Assembly (NCBI GenBank): GCA_949130495.1
Contig: OX422220.1
Location: 9,355,001 to 9,419,000 of the forward strand
Reading direction: 5' to 3'
Length of the DNA stretch: 64,000 nucleotides
Origin: Sambucus nigra
Lineage: Eukaryota > Streptophyta > Magnoliopsida > Dipsacales > Adoxaceae
The position numbers were made by a program, and so were the translations under genes. The notes below the pieces were generated by a model. The model had not been told where the DNA came from and searched no databases. It worked only from the letters and a program-made list of their open reading frames with translations. Below, piece by piece: positions 13,870 to 25,843 of the stretch (its first letter is position 1; the number at the start of each line of letters is the position of its first letter).

Positions 13870-16136
13870 TCGATAATTTGCATATTTTTAGACTTAGGAT
13901 TAAAAACATGGCATTAGAGGGTGAAAACCCTAAACTGCCCCCGAACGGCCCCGTGGGAGACACCAACACCTCCCATGAGACCAATGTAACTTGTAGGAAC
14001 TGACCATGCAGCTGCGGGTCTCCTGATTTGAGAATACGATGATAATTTGCATATTTCTAGACATAGGCTTAAAAACGTAGCGTTAGATGGTGAAAATCCA
14101 AAACAGCCCCCAAACGTCCCCGTGGATGGCACCAACACATCCCACATGACCAATGTAACTCGTAAGAACTGACCACGCAGTCGCGGGACTTTCGGTTTGA
14201 GAATACGATGATAATTTGCATATTTCTATACTTAGGCATAACATGGCGTTAGCGGGGGAAAACTTGAAACAGCCCTCGAACGGCACCGTGGGAGGCACCA
14301 ACACCTCCCACGGGACCAATGTAACTCGTAGGAACTAACCACGCAGCCGCGGGAGTCCCAGTTTGAGAATACCATGATAATTTGCATATTTTTAGACTTA
14401 GGCTTAAAAATATGGCAATAGAGGGTGAAAACCCAAAACAGCCCCCGAACGGTCACGTGGAAGGCACCAACACCTCCCACGGGACCAATGTAACTCGTAG
14501 GAACTGACCACACAATCGCGGATTTCCCGGTTTGAGAATACGATGCTAATTTGCATATTTCTAGACTTAGGCTTAAAATCATAGCGTTAGAGGGTGAAAA
14601 GCCAAAACAGCCCCCGAACGGCCCCATAGGTGGCACCCACACCTCCCACGGCACCAATGCAACTCGTAGGAACTGACCACGCAGCCGCAGGACTCCCGAT
14701 TTGAGAATACGATAGTAATTTGCATATTTGTAGGCTTAGGCATAACATGGCGTTAGTGGGAGAAAAATCGAAAGAGCTCCCGAACAGCCCCGTGGGAGGC
14801 ACAAACACCTCCCACGGGACCAATGTAACTCGTAGGAACTGACCACGCAGCCGCGGGACTCCCGGTTTGAGAATATGATGATATTTTGCTTATTTAAAGA
14901 CTTAGGCGTAAAAACATGGCGTTAGAGGGTGAAAACACAAAACAGCCCCCGAACGGCCCCGTGGGAGGCACCAACACCTCCGACGAGACCAATGTAACTT
15001 GTAAGAACTGACCACGTAGCTACGGGTCTCCCGATTTGAGAATACGATGATAATTTGCATATTTCTAAACTTAGGCATAACATGGTGTTAGTGGGGGAAA
15101 ACTTGAAACAACCCCCGAACGGCCCTGTGGGAGGCACCAACACCTCCCACGGGACCAATGTAACTCGTAGGAACTGACCACTCAGCCACGGGGCTCCCGG
15201 TTTAAAAATATGACGATAATTTGCATATTTCTAGACTTAGGCTTAAAAACATGGTGTTAGAGGGTGAAAACCCAAAATAGCCCCCGAACGGCCTCGTCTG
15301 TGGCACCAACACCACCCAGGGGACCAATGTAACTCGTAGGAACTGACCATGCAGCCGTGGGTCTCCTGGTTTGAGAATACGTCGATAATTTTCATATTTC
15401 TAAACTTAGGATAAAAAACATGGCGTTTGAGGGTGAAAACCCAAAACAACCCCCGAACTCCCACGAGACCAATGTAACTTGTAGGAACTGACCACGCAGC
15501 TGCGGGTCTCTCGGTTTGAGAATACGATGATAATTTGCATATTTTTAGACTTAGGCTTAAAAACATAGCGTTAGATGGGGAAAATAAAAAATAACCCCCA
15601 AACGTCCCCGTGGGTGGCACCAACACATCCCACATGACCAATGTAACTCGTAAGAACTGACCACACAGTCGTGGAACTTTCGGTTTGAGAATACGACGAT
15701 AATTTGCGTATTTCTATACTTAGGCATAACATGGCGTTAGTGGTGGGAAACCTGAAACAGCCCCCGAACGGCCCCGTGGGAGGCACCAACACCTCCCACA
15801 GGACCAATGTAACTCGTACGAACTAACCACGCAACCGCGGGACTCCCGGTTTGAGAATACGATGATAATTTGTATATTTTTAGACTTAGGCTTAAAAATA
15901 TGGCAATAGAGGGTGAAAACCCAAAACAGCCCCCGAACGGTTCCGTGAAAGGCACCAACACCTCCCACGGGACCAATGTAACTCGTAGGAACTGACCACA
16001 CAATCACGGATTTCCCGGTTTGAGAATACGATGCTAATTTGCATATTTCTAGACTTAGGCTTAAAACCATAGCGTTAGAGGGTGAAAAGCCAAAACAGCC
16101 CCCGAACGGCCCCGTAGGTGGCACCAACACCTCCCA
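13870..16136. repeat. Nine-monomer duplicated block at the right end of the array
   Basis: The segment 13870-14643 and the segment 15390-16136 match in order, offset 1493 bp. Shared private variants include ACATCCCACATGACC, AACTCGTAAGAACTGACC, TTTCTATACTTAGGCATAAC and CACACAATC. The offset is about 27 bp short of nine monomers. The shortfall is explained by a deletion near 15459 that removes the left arm of one junction dyad and its spacer. Confidence 0.75.
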
Positions 16137-17099
16137 AATTTTGGTGTTGGTCCTCTGACCGGTTTCAAATGTCGGCCCCGACACATTTTGTCGCCACAAA
16201 TTTTAATACCCGTTTTTTATCTTAGGCATTAATTCTCAATTTTTTAATTTCACCATTTATAAATTACCTCACTTTTTTTATCGATGTGAGATCCTCAAAA
16301 TATCCCTTAGTCCTATACCTAAGGGTCCCCAAGTTGTCAATAAGTCCTACCCTATGTATAGGATGAATTTTTAGCATAAACCTCAACCTAGTCTCATGCC
16401 TAGGCTAGCGTAACGATGATAAAATACCAAAAATTAGCCCACCCACGATATAATAAAGCCGTGACAATCTACCCCTCACTAATCCTATACCTATAAGACG
16501 TAAATCATCAAAAGGTCTACCCACTAGTCCCATACCTAGAGGTCATCCTAAAATATAGGGAGAGCAAAAATACCTAACAACCCATCATCACAAAGGCAAT
16601 TAATAAAATCAACAAATCACATAAATAAGCACAATTAATCAATGTACAAAATTACGCATGATATTCCAATTCAATTAAATCTTAATTTAAATTTTCGAAT
16701 CGTCATCAACACCCAATTAATCCCATTTAATTATTTTAAATTAAATACACCAATATTTCATCATTAATACAACAATATTCCTAATTTCATTATCTTAACA
16801 CAAATTACATGAGTTATACGCTCCCAAATTCATTTAATTCAAAACCAAGATTTTTCTACATGAAACCTATGCTAACAAAACCCAAAATCCACTCATTAAT
16901 CCTACGTAACCAAGGGTTATGAATATTAATCACATTAAATGATTTCATAAAAAATAGCCCCAAGTTTTAGATATCCACTTCCTGTAATTAGATTGCTATT
17001 TTCTTTTAAGAAAACATTAAATTAAGGTTTAGACAATCCCAAAGGAGAAGTCGGTGTATGGATTTATTAATTTCCAAACAAGGATATTCTTGTACCTCT
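16137..17099. other. AT-rich flank of the satellite, no gene recognised
   Basis: The satellite stops inside its CCAACACCTCCCA block and is followed by TTTTGGTGTTGGTCC. On the minus strand the next stretch has TTTGTGGCGAC near 16190, which resembles the primer-binding-site region of Tat/Ogre-type elements. It is followed in that orientation by AT-rich DNA with GGATCTCACATCGAT near 16290. This may be an LTR remnant in minus orientation, but I found no second copy or target duplication to prove it. Confidence 0.35.
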
Positions 17100-18717
17100 C
17101 ATGAAGAGCTTCAATGACATTTTTTCTTTGATGGAGCTACTAACAATAAGGATATGGCATTAGGATACTCTTGATGGCATTACGGGAACTCGAACCTAAT
17201 CATAGGACAAGTCCTCCAAAAATTTATAGTCAAAGATGAGATGTTACTTCCTATTCATGCCCATCTTGAAGAATTTGCTTCCCAATTTAAGGATGTCACC
17301 TTCCACTCCCTTTATCGCTCTAGAAATAGGTTTCCTATGCACTGGAAACCTTTGCCTCTATGGTCGACAGGCCTGAGAGAATAATAATGCCCCCTTTTTA
17401 GTACAAAAGGAGACTCTGCCAACTAATTGCCACCACATCAAGCTTGCTAGGGAAGATGATCCAGAAAAAGTTGGGCATTGGTAATACGATATCCAGTGGC
17501 TCCTCAAATATTATTGATATCCTCAAGGGGATGATAAGAAAAACTGTATGAACCTTTGCAAGCTTGCAGATCAATATATCATGTTCGAGAAGGCGCTTTT
17601 CACAATGAACTTTGATGGAACCCACTTATAGTGCATAACAGGGGCTGACATTGAATAATTTATGTAAAAAATCCACAATGGGGAGTGTGGACCCAACATG
17701 AATGGTCATATGCTTGCCAAGAATATTATCCGACGGGGATACTATTGGATTACTATGGTCTAAGACTCCACTGCTTATGTCATAAGGTGCCTCAGTTGTC
17801 CGCAATTCGCTAATCTTCAACATTTACCCCCTGAGAGTTATACAACACGACCTCTCTTTGTCTCTTCTAAACTTGGGTCATTGACATTATTAGGAAAGCC
17901 ACTCCCAAAAGCATAAAATAGGAACAAATTCCTCCTGGTTTCCATTGATTATTTTACTAAATGGTTTGAAGATGAAACATATGCGGTATTAAATGCAAAG
18001 AAAGAGGCCTAGTTCATCAAAAAGTATATCATTTACCTGTATGGGGTTCCTTATGAGCTGGTATCGGATAATGGGATCCATTTTGAACTTGAAGTTATAA
18101 AAGTAGTTCAAGAGTATGAGATTCAAAGACATAATTATTTTCCCTATCGACCAAAAACTAATGGGGATGTTGAAGTTGGTTACAAAAGCCTCAAAACCAT
18201 AATAACTAAGATGATTGATAGATGTAAGGAATGGTCAAATCGAATCTCTTATGACCTATGGGGTTACTGTACATCTATCAGAACACCCACTAGGTCTACC
18301 CCTTACTCCTTGGTATACGGCATGGAGGCAGTCCTGCCCATTGAACACAAGATACCCTCATTACAGGTCATGGTTCAAAATTAAATCAGAGAATTTGATT
18401 AACAGAAAAGTTGTTGCGACGAGCTCACACTTTTGGATGAAAAAAGGCTGAAATATTTATACTACATATACGGGTATCACGGTCACCTTGCACAATCATT
18501 TGATAAGAAAATTAAAGGCCACTGTGTGCGATAAGGTGACCTTAATCTCAAGTAAATTATATAATCCATCTGGTACCCAAGAGGGAAATTCAATCCAAAA
18601 TGGAATGGACTGTACTTGGTAAAGAAAACTCTGTTAAGTGGCTCCACTATGCTCACAAACCTCGACGGAGAAGAAATGGAGCACCCATTCAACCTGGATC
18701 GCCTTAAGAAATTTTAA
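17100..18717 (+). pseudogene. Decayed Tat/Ogre-type Ty3/gypsy pol (RNase H and integrase remnant)
   Basis: Conceptual translation in mixed frames recovers, in order: an RNase H-like start (FFDGATNN, near 17124) and its later part ending in SRNRFPMHW; an integrase zinc-binding region (HNGECGPNMNGHML, RCLSCPQF, near 17670-17810); and an integrase core with IDYFTKWFE (about 17947), VSDNGIHFE (about 18062), PYRPKTNGDVEV (about 18145), RSTPYSLVYGMEAVLPIE (about 18295) and a C-terminal NLDRLKKF (about 18695). These strings are characteristic of the Tat/Ogre lineage. Core aspartates are still visible; the usual NGxVE glutamate remains in NGDVE. Many stops, for example TGA after LGYS and several TAA/TAG between 17630 and 18010, show an old pseudogene. 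No gag, protease or reverse transcriptase remnant was found upstream, so the element is heavily truncated. Confidence 0.8.
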
Positions 18718-19541
18718 CCTTGATCCAACTCTCTTCGTACTGCGCGATTCTCACCTCAATTTTATTTTTCAAAAATCTTCTTCCTTCCTCAGAAAGAACT
18801 TTGTAGGACTTAATCCTCTAAGAAATCTTCTAACACTTTTTAGCAATTTCTTTTACCCACAGAGGTATATAGGAAACCCATAAAGTCACTTTGGACACGG
18901 GCCTTTCTTTTTCACAAAAATCAATGTTTTTTTCTCATCGAGATACATTAGTCTCACTCATTATTTGTAAATGAGAAAAAATATTATGTATGCCTTGGAG
19001 ATCAGTATTGATAATTCGAACAAAAAGAAATTCTTCCAAGGGAACAATGAGTTATATCAAAATCTTCATTTATTTCAGGTTCGATGGAGAAAATTCTTTC
19101 AGGTGGCACCGTTATGTTCACAGACCTCAATGGATAACAAATGGCATGTTGAGTCAACCTCTACTGCCCCATGAAATTTTACCCTTGACCCGACTCTCAT
19201 CGTGCTACGCGCTTCTCACCTCCATTTTATTCTTAGAATGTTTTCATTCCTCTGCAAGAACTATGTACGATTTGATCCTCTAAAATCTTCTAACACTTTC
19301 AAGCAATTTCTTATCCCCATAGAGGTAAGTAGGCAATAAATAAAGTCACTTTGGACGCAGGTTTTCTTTTTCACAAAACTCAATGATTTTCTCTCATTAA
19401 GATACATTAGTCTTGCTCATCATTTATAAATAATTAAAGGATTATGTATGCCTTAAAAATCAGTATAAATAATTCAAACAAAAAGAACTTTTTCCAAGGA
19501 CACAATGGGATATATCGAAATCATCATTTATTATGTATTTA
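18612..19541 (+). repeat. 465-bp tandem duplication at the 3' end of the Tat-type remnant
   Basis: The segment 18612-19076 is followed by a diverged copy at 19077-19541, offset 465 bp. Paired landmarks are GTGGCTCCACTATGCTCACA (18638) with GTGGCACCGTTATGTTCACA (19103), TAAAGTCACTTTGGAC in both, and TATGTATGCCTT in both. The unit includes the last codons of integrase plus about 380 bp of non-coding DNA, so the second copy repeats a degraded integrase tail. Divergence looks like 15-20%, so the duplication is not recent. Confidence 0.8.
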
Positions 19542-20900
19542 TTTTAAAACAATGTAGTTACATGAAGTATTAGTTATAAGAAGCGTTCCTAAAACTTACA
19601 TAAACCACCATAACTACCACAAAAACATAAACTACCCAAACACAAACACATACACATCTGCTACCAAACTTATGCTAATCTCAACCTCCAAAAGGCTGTG
19701 CCTCATCATCATTACCTCCACCACTGCTATTCCCCTATGGTCCCTAACAAATCCCAATCTTGATTGTACTTCCTATACACTCCATGCGATGGTATGCCTT
19801 AAAAACGATATATGACACCACCATGCCTCCCTCTACAACTTCAAACATCATGAGTAATCTCTTCCCAGTTTCCTCAACACCAACCTTCACAACCACATTT
19901 CCACATAAGCACGTTAAATAATCTTTTGACAATGGAGCAGTTTCCCCGACAGATTAGGACGGATGGATTGATGGACTACAACGCTACCATAAAGGCCTCA
20001 AGGGAATTCTCAAAGACTCATTCAGATCCTCCACAGTAAAGAGGTTGGTGATACGCAAAATGGAAATTTTCTCCCAGCCCACTTAAGGAAGAAGTCATTG
20101 AGGAAAAGAGAAAGAAGTTTGGTGGAGACCTACTTGACAAACACAACGATAATCATCCAATTACAAAATAGGTTAGAGTTCACTCCACCATGACAATGAC
20201 TAATGAAGGGGTCTAGCCCTATCATTCATAACCCGGTGAATCCATTTTTTACAAAAGGACCGAAACTTTCAAAATATCATGCAAAGAAACTCAGGACGAT
20301 AGTTAGAGGATATTAAGGAGGAACCATCATACTAAGGCTATCTGATTACCACATGAATAACATCACATGTTTTCCTCATAAGAAATTTGACCGACCTTCC
20401 TTCTAGTTATCCAAACCATTTAATGTTTTTACTAGTATTATAGTGATAAGGTTGCGATGGTAGTACATTTACAGTACAATGGTAGCCACTCGAGGGTTTG
20501 TACTAAGGTCACTTATCACCAGGAGAATTTTAGTAGTCAGTACCAGAGTCGTTGTGCTTATAATATCAATATCACTATAATCCCTTTAATGCATAGAGTT
20601 CAGCACCATAAGGACATTGATACCTCCCCTGCGCACTGGTGGTCGAGCAATATAAGGATAAACATACAGAAATTTGGTAAAGACACCCTAGGAGAACGAG
20701 AAAGGTCAAGCACAGTTATAGAAAATCAAGGGTCAACACCAAGTATGGTGGAAAATTATTCATAGGTGGGACACAACTCATCCAAGACAGAACCAAACAT
20801 ATGGTCTTCAAGTACCAGAGTTGCAAAGCCCAGTGTAAATGACTACCCAAGTAAGATTGCACCCTAATGCCCCCATATATATATTATTAAGATACTCACA
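19542..20900. other. AT-rich region, no gene recognised
   Basis: The stretch contains only short open frames, the longest a 102-codon frame at 20457-20765 (plus) with no recognisable motif. It may be the untranslated or gag remnant of the neighbouring Tat-type element, but I cannot show that. Confidence 0.4.
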
Positions 20901-23515
20901 GTATCATAAACGTATCACTCCATGTTTTTAGTATCTTTTAATTAAACATGTTTTTTTTCAATCTACCTTAAAGGATAAACAACAACTCAATATCATGCAA
21001 CAGGGGGTGTAACTAACTACATGTGCAGAAATACAACCCAACTACCAACCACGTAATGTCACCAATAAGGAAAATACAAGTAAATCACATAAAGTATTTT
21101 ACATGACATAAGGTTCAGGTAACATCCCCTGTTTTCAACATAAAGGTTGTCCATGCACAATGCGCCGAAGATGGGGGCATGTCTAACAAACTATACCATT
21201 GTCAACATTAGACCATAATATGATATTTTTTTCAACCCCACACAATGAAATCGTTTAAAATAATAACTGGCAATAAATGAATTTCAGCACCCACAAGTTA
21301 TAAAACATCTAACTCCAACATCATTTAATAATCAAGCGTGACCGCAAGTCTAATATCCTATCAGCCCTGTTATCCATATATTAGGCAAATTGGGGGAAAA
21401 CATTTTATAATTTGGGTTAGTGCCCTAAAGTTGCAATAATTAACTTACAAAACCATTATGTAATTATTAAGTTAATTGACATTACACATTGTCCATCGGC
21501 ATTCTCAAGCAGTAAGTATCTCATCCCTCATCTAAGTGCAATATTATACACATTCCAACTAGTGTCCTAATTATAATGTTCGATATCTATATTATCATGA
21601 AGACGTTTAAACCGTCTAGAAAAATTATTAAATGGAAGATAACCATCTACACATATAATTACAGTCTCAAGAGTAACCCCCACAACACTACCCACAAGAC
21701 GTTTCATATTATAACATTATATGTTACATAGCATTATGTTCATTAAAAATTGTCTACATCATTAGACTGCATGGATTTGTTCTCAATTTATTTATATAAA
21801 TATATATGTCATTACATATATACAACAAACAAAGGCATCTACCTTTAGTGTCCAGTTCGCGCTCTATCGGTAAGTCCGGAGGAGTCCCTCACCAAATGGA
21901 CAACACAAAACACACATGAGTAGGGTAGTACCTATGTAATACACCATTGCACAGTCCATATCCCCAATGATGGAAATGGATTTATCTATCCCACCTACCT
22001 CATCGTAAGTGGTGTTGCCACGTAGGACTTTAGAGAAAGACTTTCGCTATGACAAGTCCATTGGTGCCAATATGTGCTACGGTCCCCAAGATGTATGCAA
22101 CCCTAAATAATAGGCCATCCATGAACATGGATATGTCCACAAAAATAATAAATACATATATGTAGCACATAATATGTATACATAATTATCCCTATGATTA
22201 CCCTCCAGCGAGTTTCATCAATCTCTAGATAATACCCTTGTTTTAAGGATTAACTTTGTAGTTAATTATTAAATTCTCCAAGTAATAAATAGTGACACAA
22301 AACTATTTTTAATTAAATATCCACTCACTTGGATGACCTCCCATATAGTTGATTGAGTTCATAAAAATCCCCTAAACATTTCAACGGTCCAACCCTGACC
22401 CAAGCCCTTTAGGGCCGAATCAATTCTCTTGGAAGGCCGAATCGATTAAAATTCTGGCAGAGCCCATAACTGTTGTGTTTTCTCTTACACGAATTTTAGA
22501 CTCGAAATCCCAATTCCTTATCTAATGTTCTATACCATTATATTTCAATAATTGTAGTTCCACCACAATTAAGAAACCCAATTTATATGGTCATCTAAAC
22601 AATTTATATAAAAATCACTCCCCAAGATTTCAAATATTCGGATCTAACATGAGAGTTCATCTAACTCAATTTTGATTCATGATTTCTATCTAACATTTTC
22701 AGATTTAAAAGGATCAACATATGAATTGTAATCATCAAAATAGAAATCCTACAACATGGATTCTAATATTCAATTTTCGAATAATACGACATCAATTATG
22801 GGTTTGTCCCCAAAATTTGTTTAACTCTTAAACACCATTATTTCTAGATCTTCTCTAAGAAATCCTAGAGTTCTTTCCAATTGTTCATAGTCATCAGTTA
22901 AACTTTTTAACCCCTAATTGTAATGAGAGAATATATAAATGAAGTAAGAAACAAATTACAATTGATTTAGTAGGAGAATTCTTGCCTTAAACCGATGATT
23001 TGAGTTTTCCCTCTTCAATCCTTGCTCTTTCTCTCCTCTCCTCTCCTCTCTAGCCTTGGTAACTTGTCCAAAGGGGTGTGGGGTTGCTAGGTATACTCTC
23101 TTATGGATGGAAATGAGTGTTTATGTTTGTTATTAAGATATATAAACCTCTAATCATGTATTCAACCTAAACCCCCAATTTTGGGCCCCCAAACAAGCCT
23201 GAAATATTACCCGGATTGATCCAATAATTCCCTTAAGGGTATAACTATGCCTCATGACCAATTTAAGATGTTTAAAACACTTAAACGAGTTCCCAAATTA
23301 CCATGGAATGCATGAAAACAATACTTACCCAAATTTCCCATTTTATTATGCTTAATCAAGACATAATAATAATTTAAGTAACAAGCAATTCAATTTTCTA
23401 TGAGTAGACACATTTTGCATAAATGAATCATATAAACATGCATATCACATTCAAGCAATTTATTTAATTTATTTTTTTCATCAAAATAATTATTATGAAA
23501 ACACGGGTTGTTACA
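20901..23515 (-). repeat. Old LTR-like sequence, probably minus orientation
   Basis: The right edge GGGTTGTTACA (ending 23515) reads TGTAACAACCC on the minus strand, a typical Ty3/gypsy LTR start. Inside lie a CT-rich tract (about 23025-23051) and the motif GGCCGAATCAATT/GGCCGAATCGATT (about 22412-22446), which is also present in the solo LTR near 54605-54690. The left edge is not resolved. Part of it (about 21830-22120) resembles 23575-23900. No target duplication was found, so both the limits and the classification are tentative. Confidence 0.35.
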
Positions 23516-24755
23516 CTTCATTATCAATTGTCCATCATTACGCTATATAAAATTCTTTCTCATTATTTATTACACCACACGAAGGCCGCTACCTTTACGG
23601 ACTATCTCGTTCTTCTATCGACAAGTCTGTATGAGTCCCTAACCTAGCGGCTGTGAGCAAAATACACATATAAACTATTGGGCAATCACTACGAAGTAAC
23701 ACCACTAAGGGGACCATACCCAACCCAACCAATGGATCCAGTCAACCATCCTTGTCTCCTCACTAAGGGGTGATACCCTTGTTGTATGATCTAATATAAT
23801 GCCATCCACTACATCCCACATCATCAGTCAGGCATATAGTACACGATCCCGATCATGAACGCAACCACAACCGATAAATTCTACATGCATCAATGTATGT
23901 TCACATAATCTATATAATAAAGGAGGAGTTTTTTTTTGCATAAGCTAACTGATGGCTAAAATTACATCTTACGAGTTTGTATCTTATGATTGTCAAGGCT
24001 TTATGACAGTTGATATCAAATGTGGGGGCTAACTCACGGGTGAGGTGTATTATATGTTAATAATTCCTCACTCGATTTAAGAGCATCGTGCTTTTTCTCT
24101 CTGTCAGATTACGCGTGCTCTCTCTCTCTCCATTTTCTTGAGATACCCAAGAGAGAGACGTGGTCCCTTCCCTGATGATGATGGACATCATTCATGAGAT
24201 ACAAAACGTTCTCTTGATGTTTAAGGTTCTCTTGAGATACACAAGGGAAAAAAGTTTGCACTCAATGAAATATAAATTAAAGGTCCAGATATAAATCAAA
24301 GGCACAAAAAGCTCAATATCAGCATTCCTCCTCCCCAACATCTAGTTTAACAACTCTCTCTAAACCAAACCGTAATTTTATCACTTACCTAATAATAAAC
24401 GTAGGGTTGCGGTGGAAGTGGTCGATCCTCCGATGAGTCCCAACGATGGGAGCCATGAGAGCAAAGGGGATTAGAGCCCTCGCTCTAACCAGTCACCTGT
24501 AAGGAAGTGCTAATACCAGGAACTTTTCTTGATTCCTATGCCCTTCATGATTCAATGATGCTAATACCAGTGGGACATGGTTGATCAAACCGGTGCGGGA
24601 GCTGGAGCAAGCACTGGAACCAATACTCACGTCTTTTAATTTTTTTTCTCTTTTTGTGCAGCATTTTTTGTTTTAACTATGTTCGAGGTTGGATTGATCC
24701 AGTTTGTTTCGATTCTGTTGATGGAAAGAATATATGGGTATAGTTCATGTTACTG
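23516..24755. other. AT-rich region with a second LTR-like fragment; possible old exon-like stretch
   Basis: The part at 23575-23900 shares GCTACCTTTA, CTATCG.CAAGTC and GAGTCCCT with 21845-21900, suggesting a second copy of the same LTR family. TCTATATAATAAAGGAGGAG at about 23908 resembles a Helitron 5' end, but no matching 3' hairpin was found. There is a CT microsatellite near 24117-24140. The stretch 24400-24520 is less AT-rich and has splice-like GTAAG sites. No gene can be called. Confidence 0.3.
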
Positions 24756-24760
24756 ATTCT
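24756..24760. repeat. Left target site duplication of the copia element (ATTCT)
   Basis: ATTCT precedes the 5' LTR and is matched exactly by ATTCT at 43915-43919 after the 3' LTR. A 5-bp duplication is the usual integrase footprint of Ty1/copia elements. Confidence 0.92.
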
Positions 24761-25737
24761 TGTAACGACATAATTTTATAAATGTCCTAGTAGTATCTAG
24801 GAATTTTCTATTTTCCCTAGATCACAGTTTGTATGTCTGATACCGCTACATTCGACACGTCATCACGATCATCCTCGACGACCTTTATCCGAATCCATGC
24901 ATCCATCATCTTTACACATGCATCAAGATACATGCTACGTTCTGCTCAACTGCTTCCCACAAACTCCATGACACATTATTCGTAAAATGATTAATTGGAG
25001 TTGTTTATATTTGCATATATATTTGGGAATTTTTTAGAAAATATTTTTTAAAGTCTGAAATTATTTTTTATCAATTGCAGAATTTTTTCTAAACAGATTC
25101 AGACTTTTTTGGAAGGCGTGCTCGTTCAAATAATATGTCACTGTCGTTCCAACGACATAGACATCTCGTTCGAGCGACATGCAATGTCATTCGAACGATG
25201 CCGTCGAACCTCAATTTTTGTGCCAAATGTTGTCACCACTCTTTGCTGGTCAAAATGCTTTTGTAGCATGTTGAGCAAAATCCGGCTCAAAACATTCCAT
25301 GTTTTCCTAAAAAGATGTTTTTATGTTTTTAAGTTTACTTATAAAAGGAAAACTAATTCCCATTTACATTTGCACATTTCAAAACCTTCAAGAGGTCATT
25401 TACACTCAATTGGAGTATTTTGTGGAGAAGTCGGTATCTTCTTCATTGCTGCCCATCTGGAATTCTTGCGGGAGATTTCAGCCGACGACATCGGAACCGA
25501 CACCTACAGGTATTTTCGTATGTCACACTTATTTTCATTATAATCCGTGTAACCGTTCTTTACAAATTACAGTGAAAATAATATGGTTTTTCCCTGCGGG
25601 GATTTTTCCTGATATGTTGTGTCACATGTTATATTTATTTTAATTGATAAATCATCTAGACTCATGTTTTTAGGATTTAATTGAAAAAATGTGTTTAATT
25701 AAATAATTGCTTTATTTGAATAAAAGCGCACTCTTCA
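24761..25737 (+). repeat. 5' LTR of the copia element
   Basis: It begins TGTAACGACATAATTTT and ends CTCTTCA, matching 42958-43914 throughout. It carries a cluster of imperfect palindromes near 25120-25215 (GTCGTTCCAACGAC, CTCGTTCGAGCGAC, GTCATTCGAACGATG). The 3' copy lacks about 20 bp of this cluster. Confidence 0.92.
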
Positions 25738-25740
25738 AAT

Positions 25741-25753
25741 TGGTATCAGAGCC
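25741..25753 (+). other. Copia primer binding site (initiator Met tRNA)
   Basis: TGGTATCAGAGCC lies three bases after the 5' LTR. It is complementary to the 3' end of plant initiator methionine tRNA, the usual primer for copia elements. Confidence 0.9.
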
Positions 25754-25843
25754 AATTACACCATTATACCGTGTAATTTTTCCTAAACTTTTTTTAAGAT
25801 ATCAATTTTCTGAAAAATTGATTTTTGAAAAAGGGCGTGTTCA

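Larger units (their letters stand above)
1..16136. repeat. 169-bp tandem satellite array, about 95 monomers
   Basis: The block CCAACACCTCCCACGGGACC recurs at 170, 339, 508, 674, 843 and onward, giving a 169-bp step with occasional 166-bp variants. All copies are in the same orientation and run from the first base (so the array is open to the left) to about 16136. Other landmarks repeated in each unit are GTAACTCGTAGGAACTGACC, GGTTTGAGAATACGATGATA, CATATTTCTAGACTTAGGCT and AAAAACATGGCGTTAGAGGG. Neighbouring monomers differ at perhaps 10-20% of sites, while particular monomers further apart are nearly identical, which shows higher-order structure. The array is clearly richer in G+C than the DNA to its right. 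The length fits one nucleosome repeat, as in many plant centromeric or pericentromeric satellites; the link to a centromere is inference. I do not recognise it as a named family. Open frames inside it come from repeat composition and are not annotated as genes. Confidence 0.97.

Noticed and set aside
1..16136. A CENP-B-box-like motif in the satellite
   Set aside because: I looked for TTCG....A..CGGG on both strands of typical monomers and did not find a match.
23908..24350. A Helitron running from TCTATATAATAAAGG to the CTAGT at about 24342
   Set aside because: There is no hairpin upstream of that CTAG, so the 3' end is unsupported. Only the 5' resemblance remains.
25109..25543. A 144-codon open frame in the copia 5' LTR, with a shorter version in the 3' LTR
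   Set aside because: It lies wholly within the LTR and the frame is broken in the other copy. No motif is recognised.
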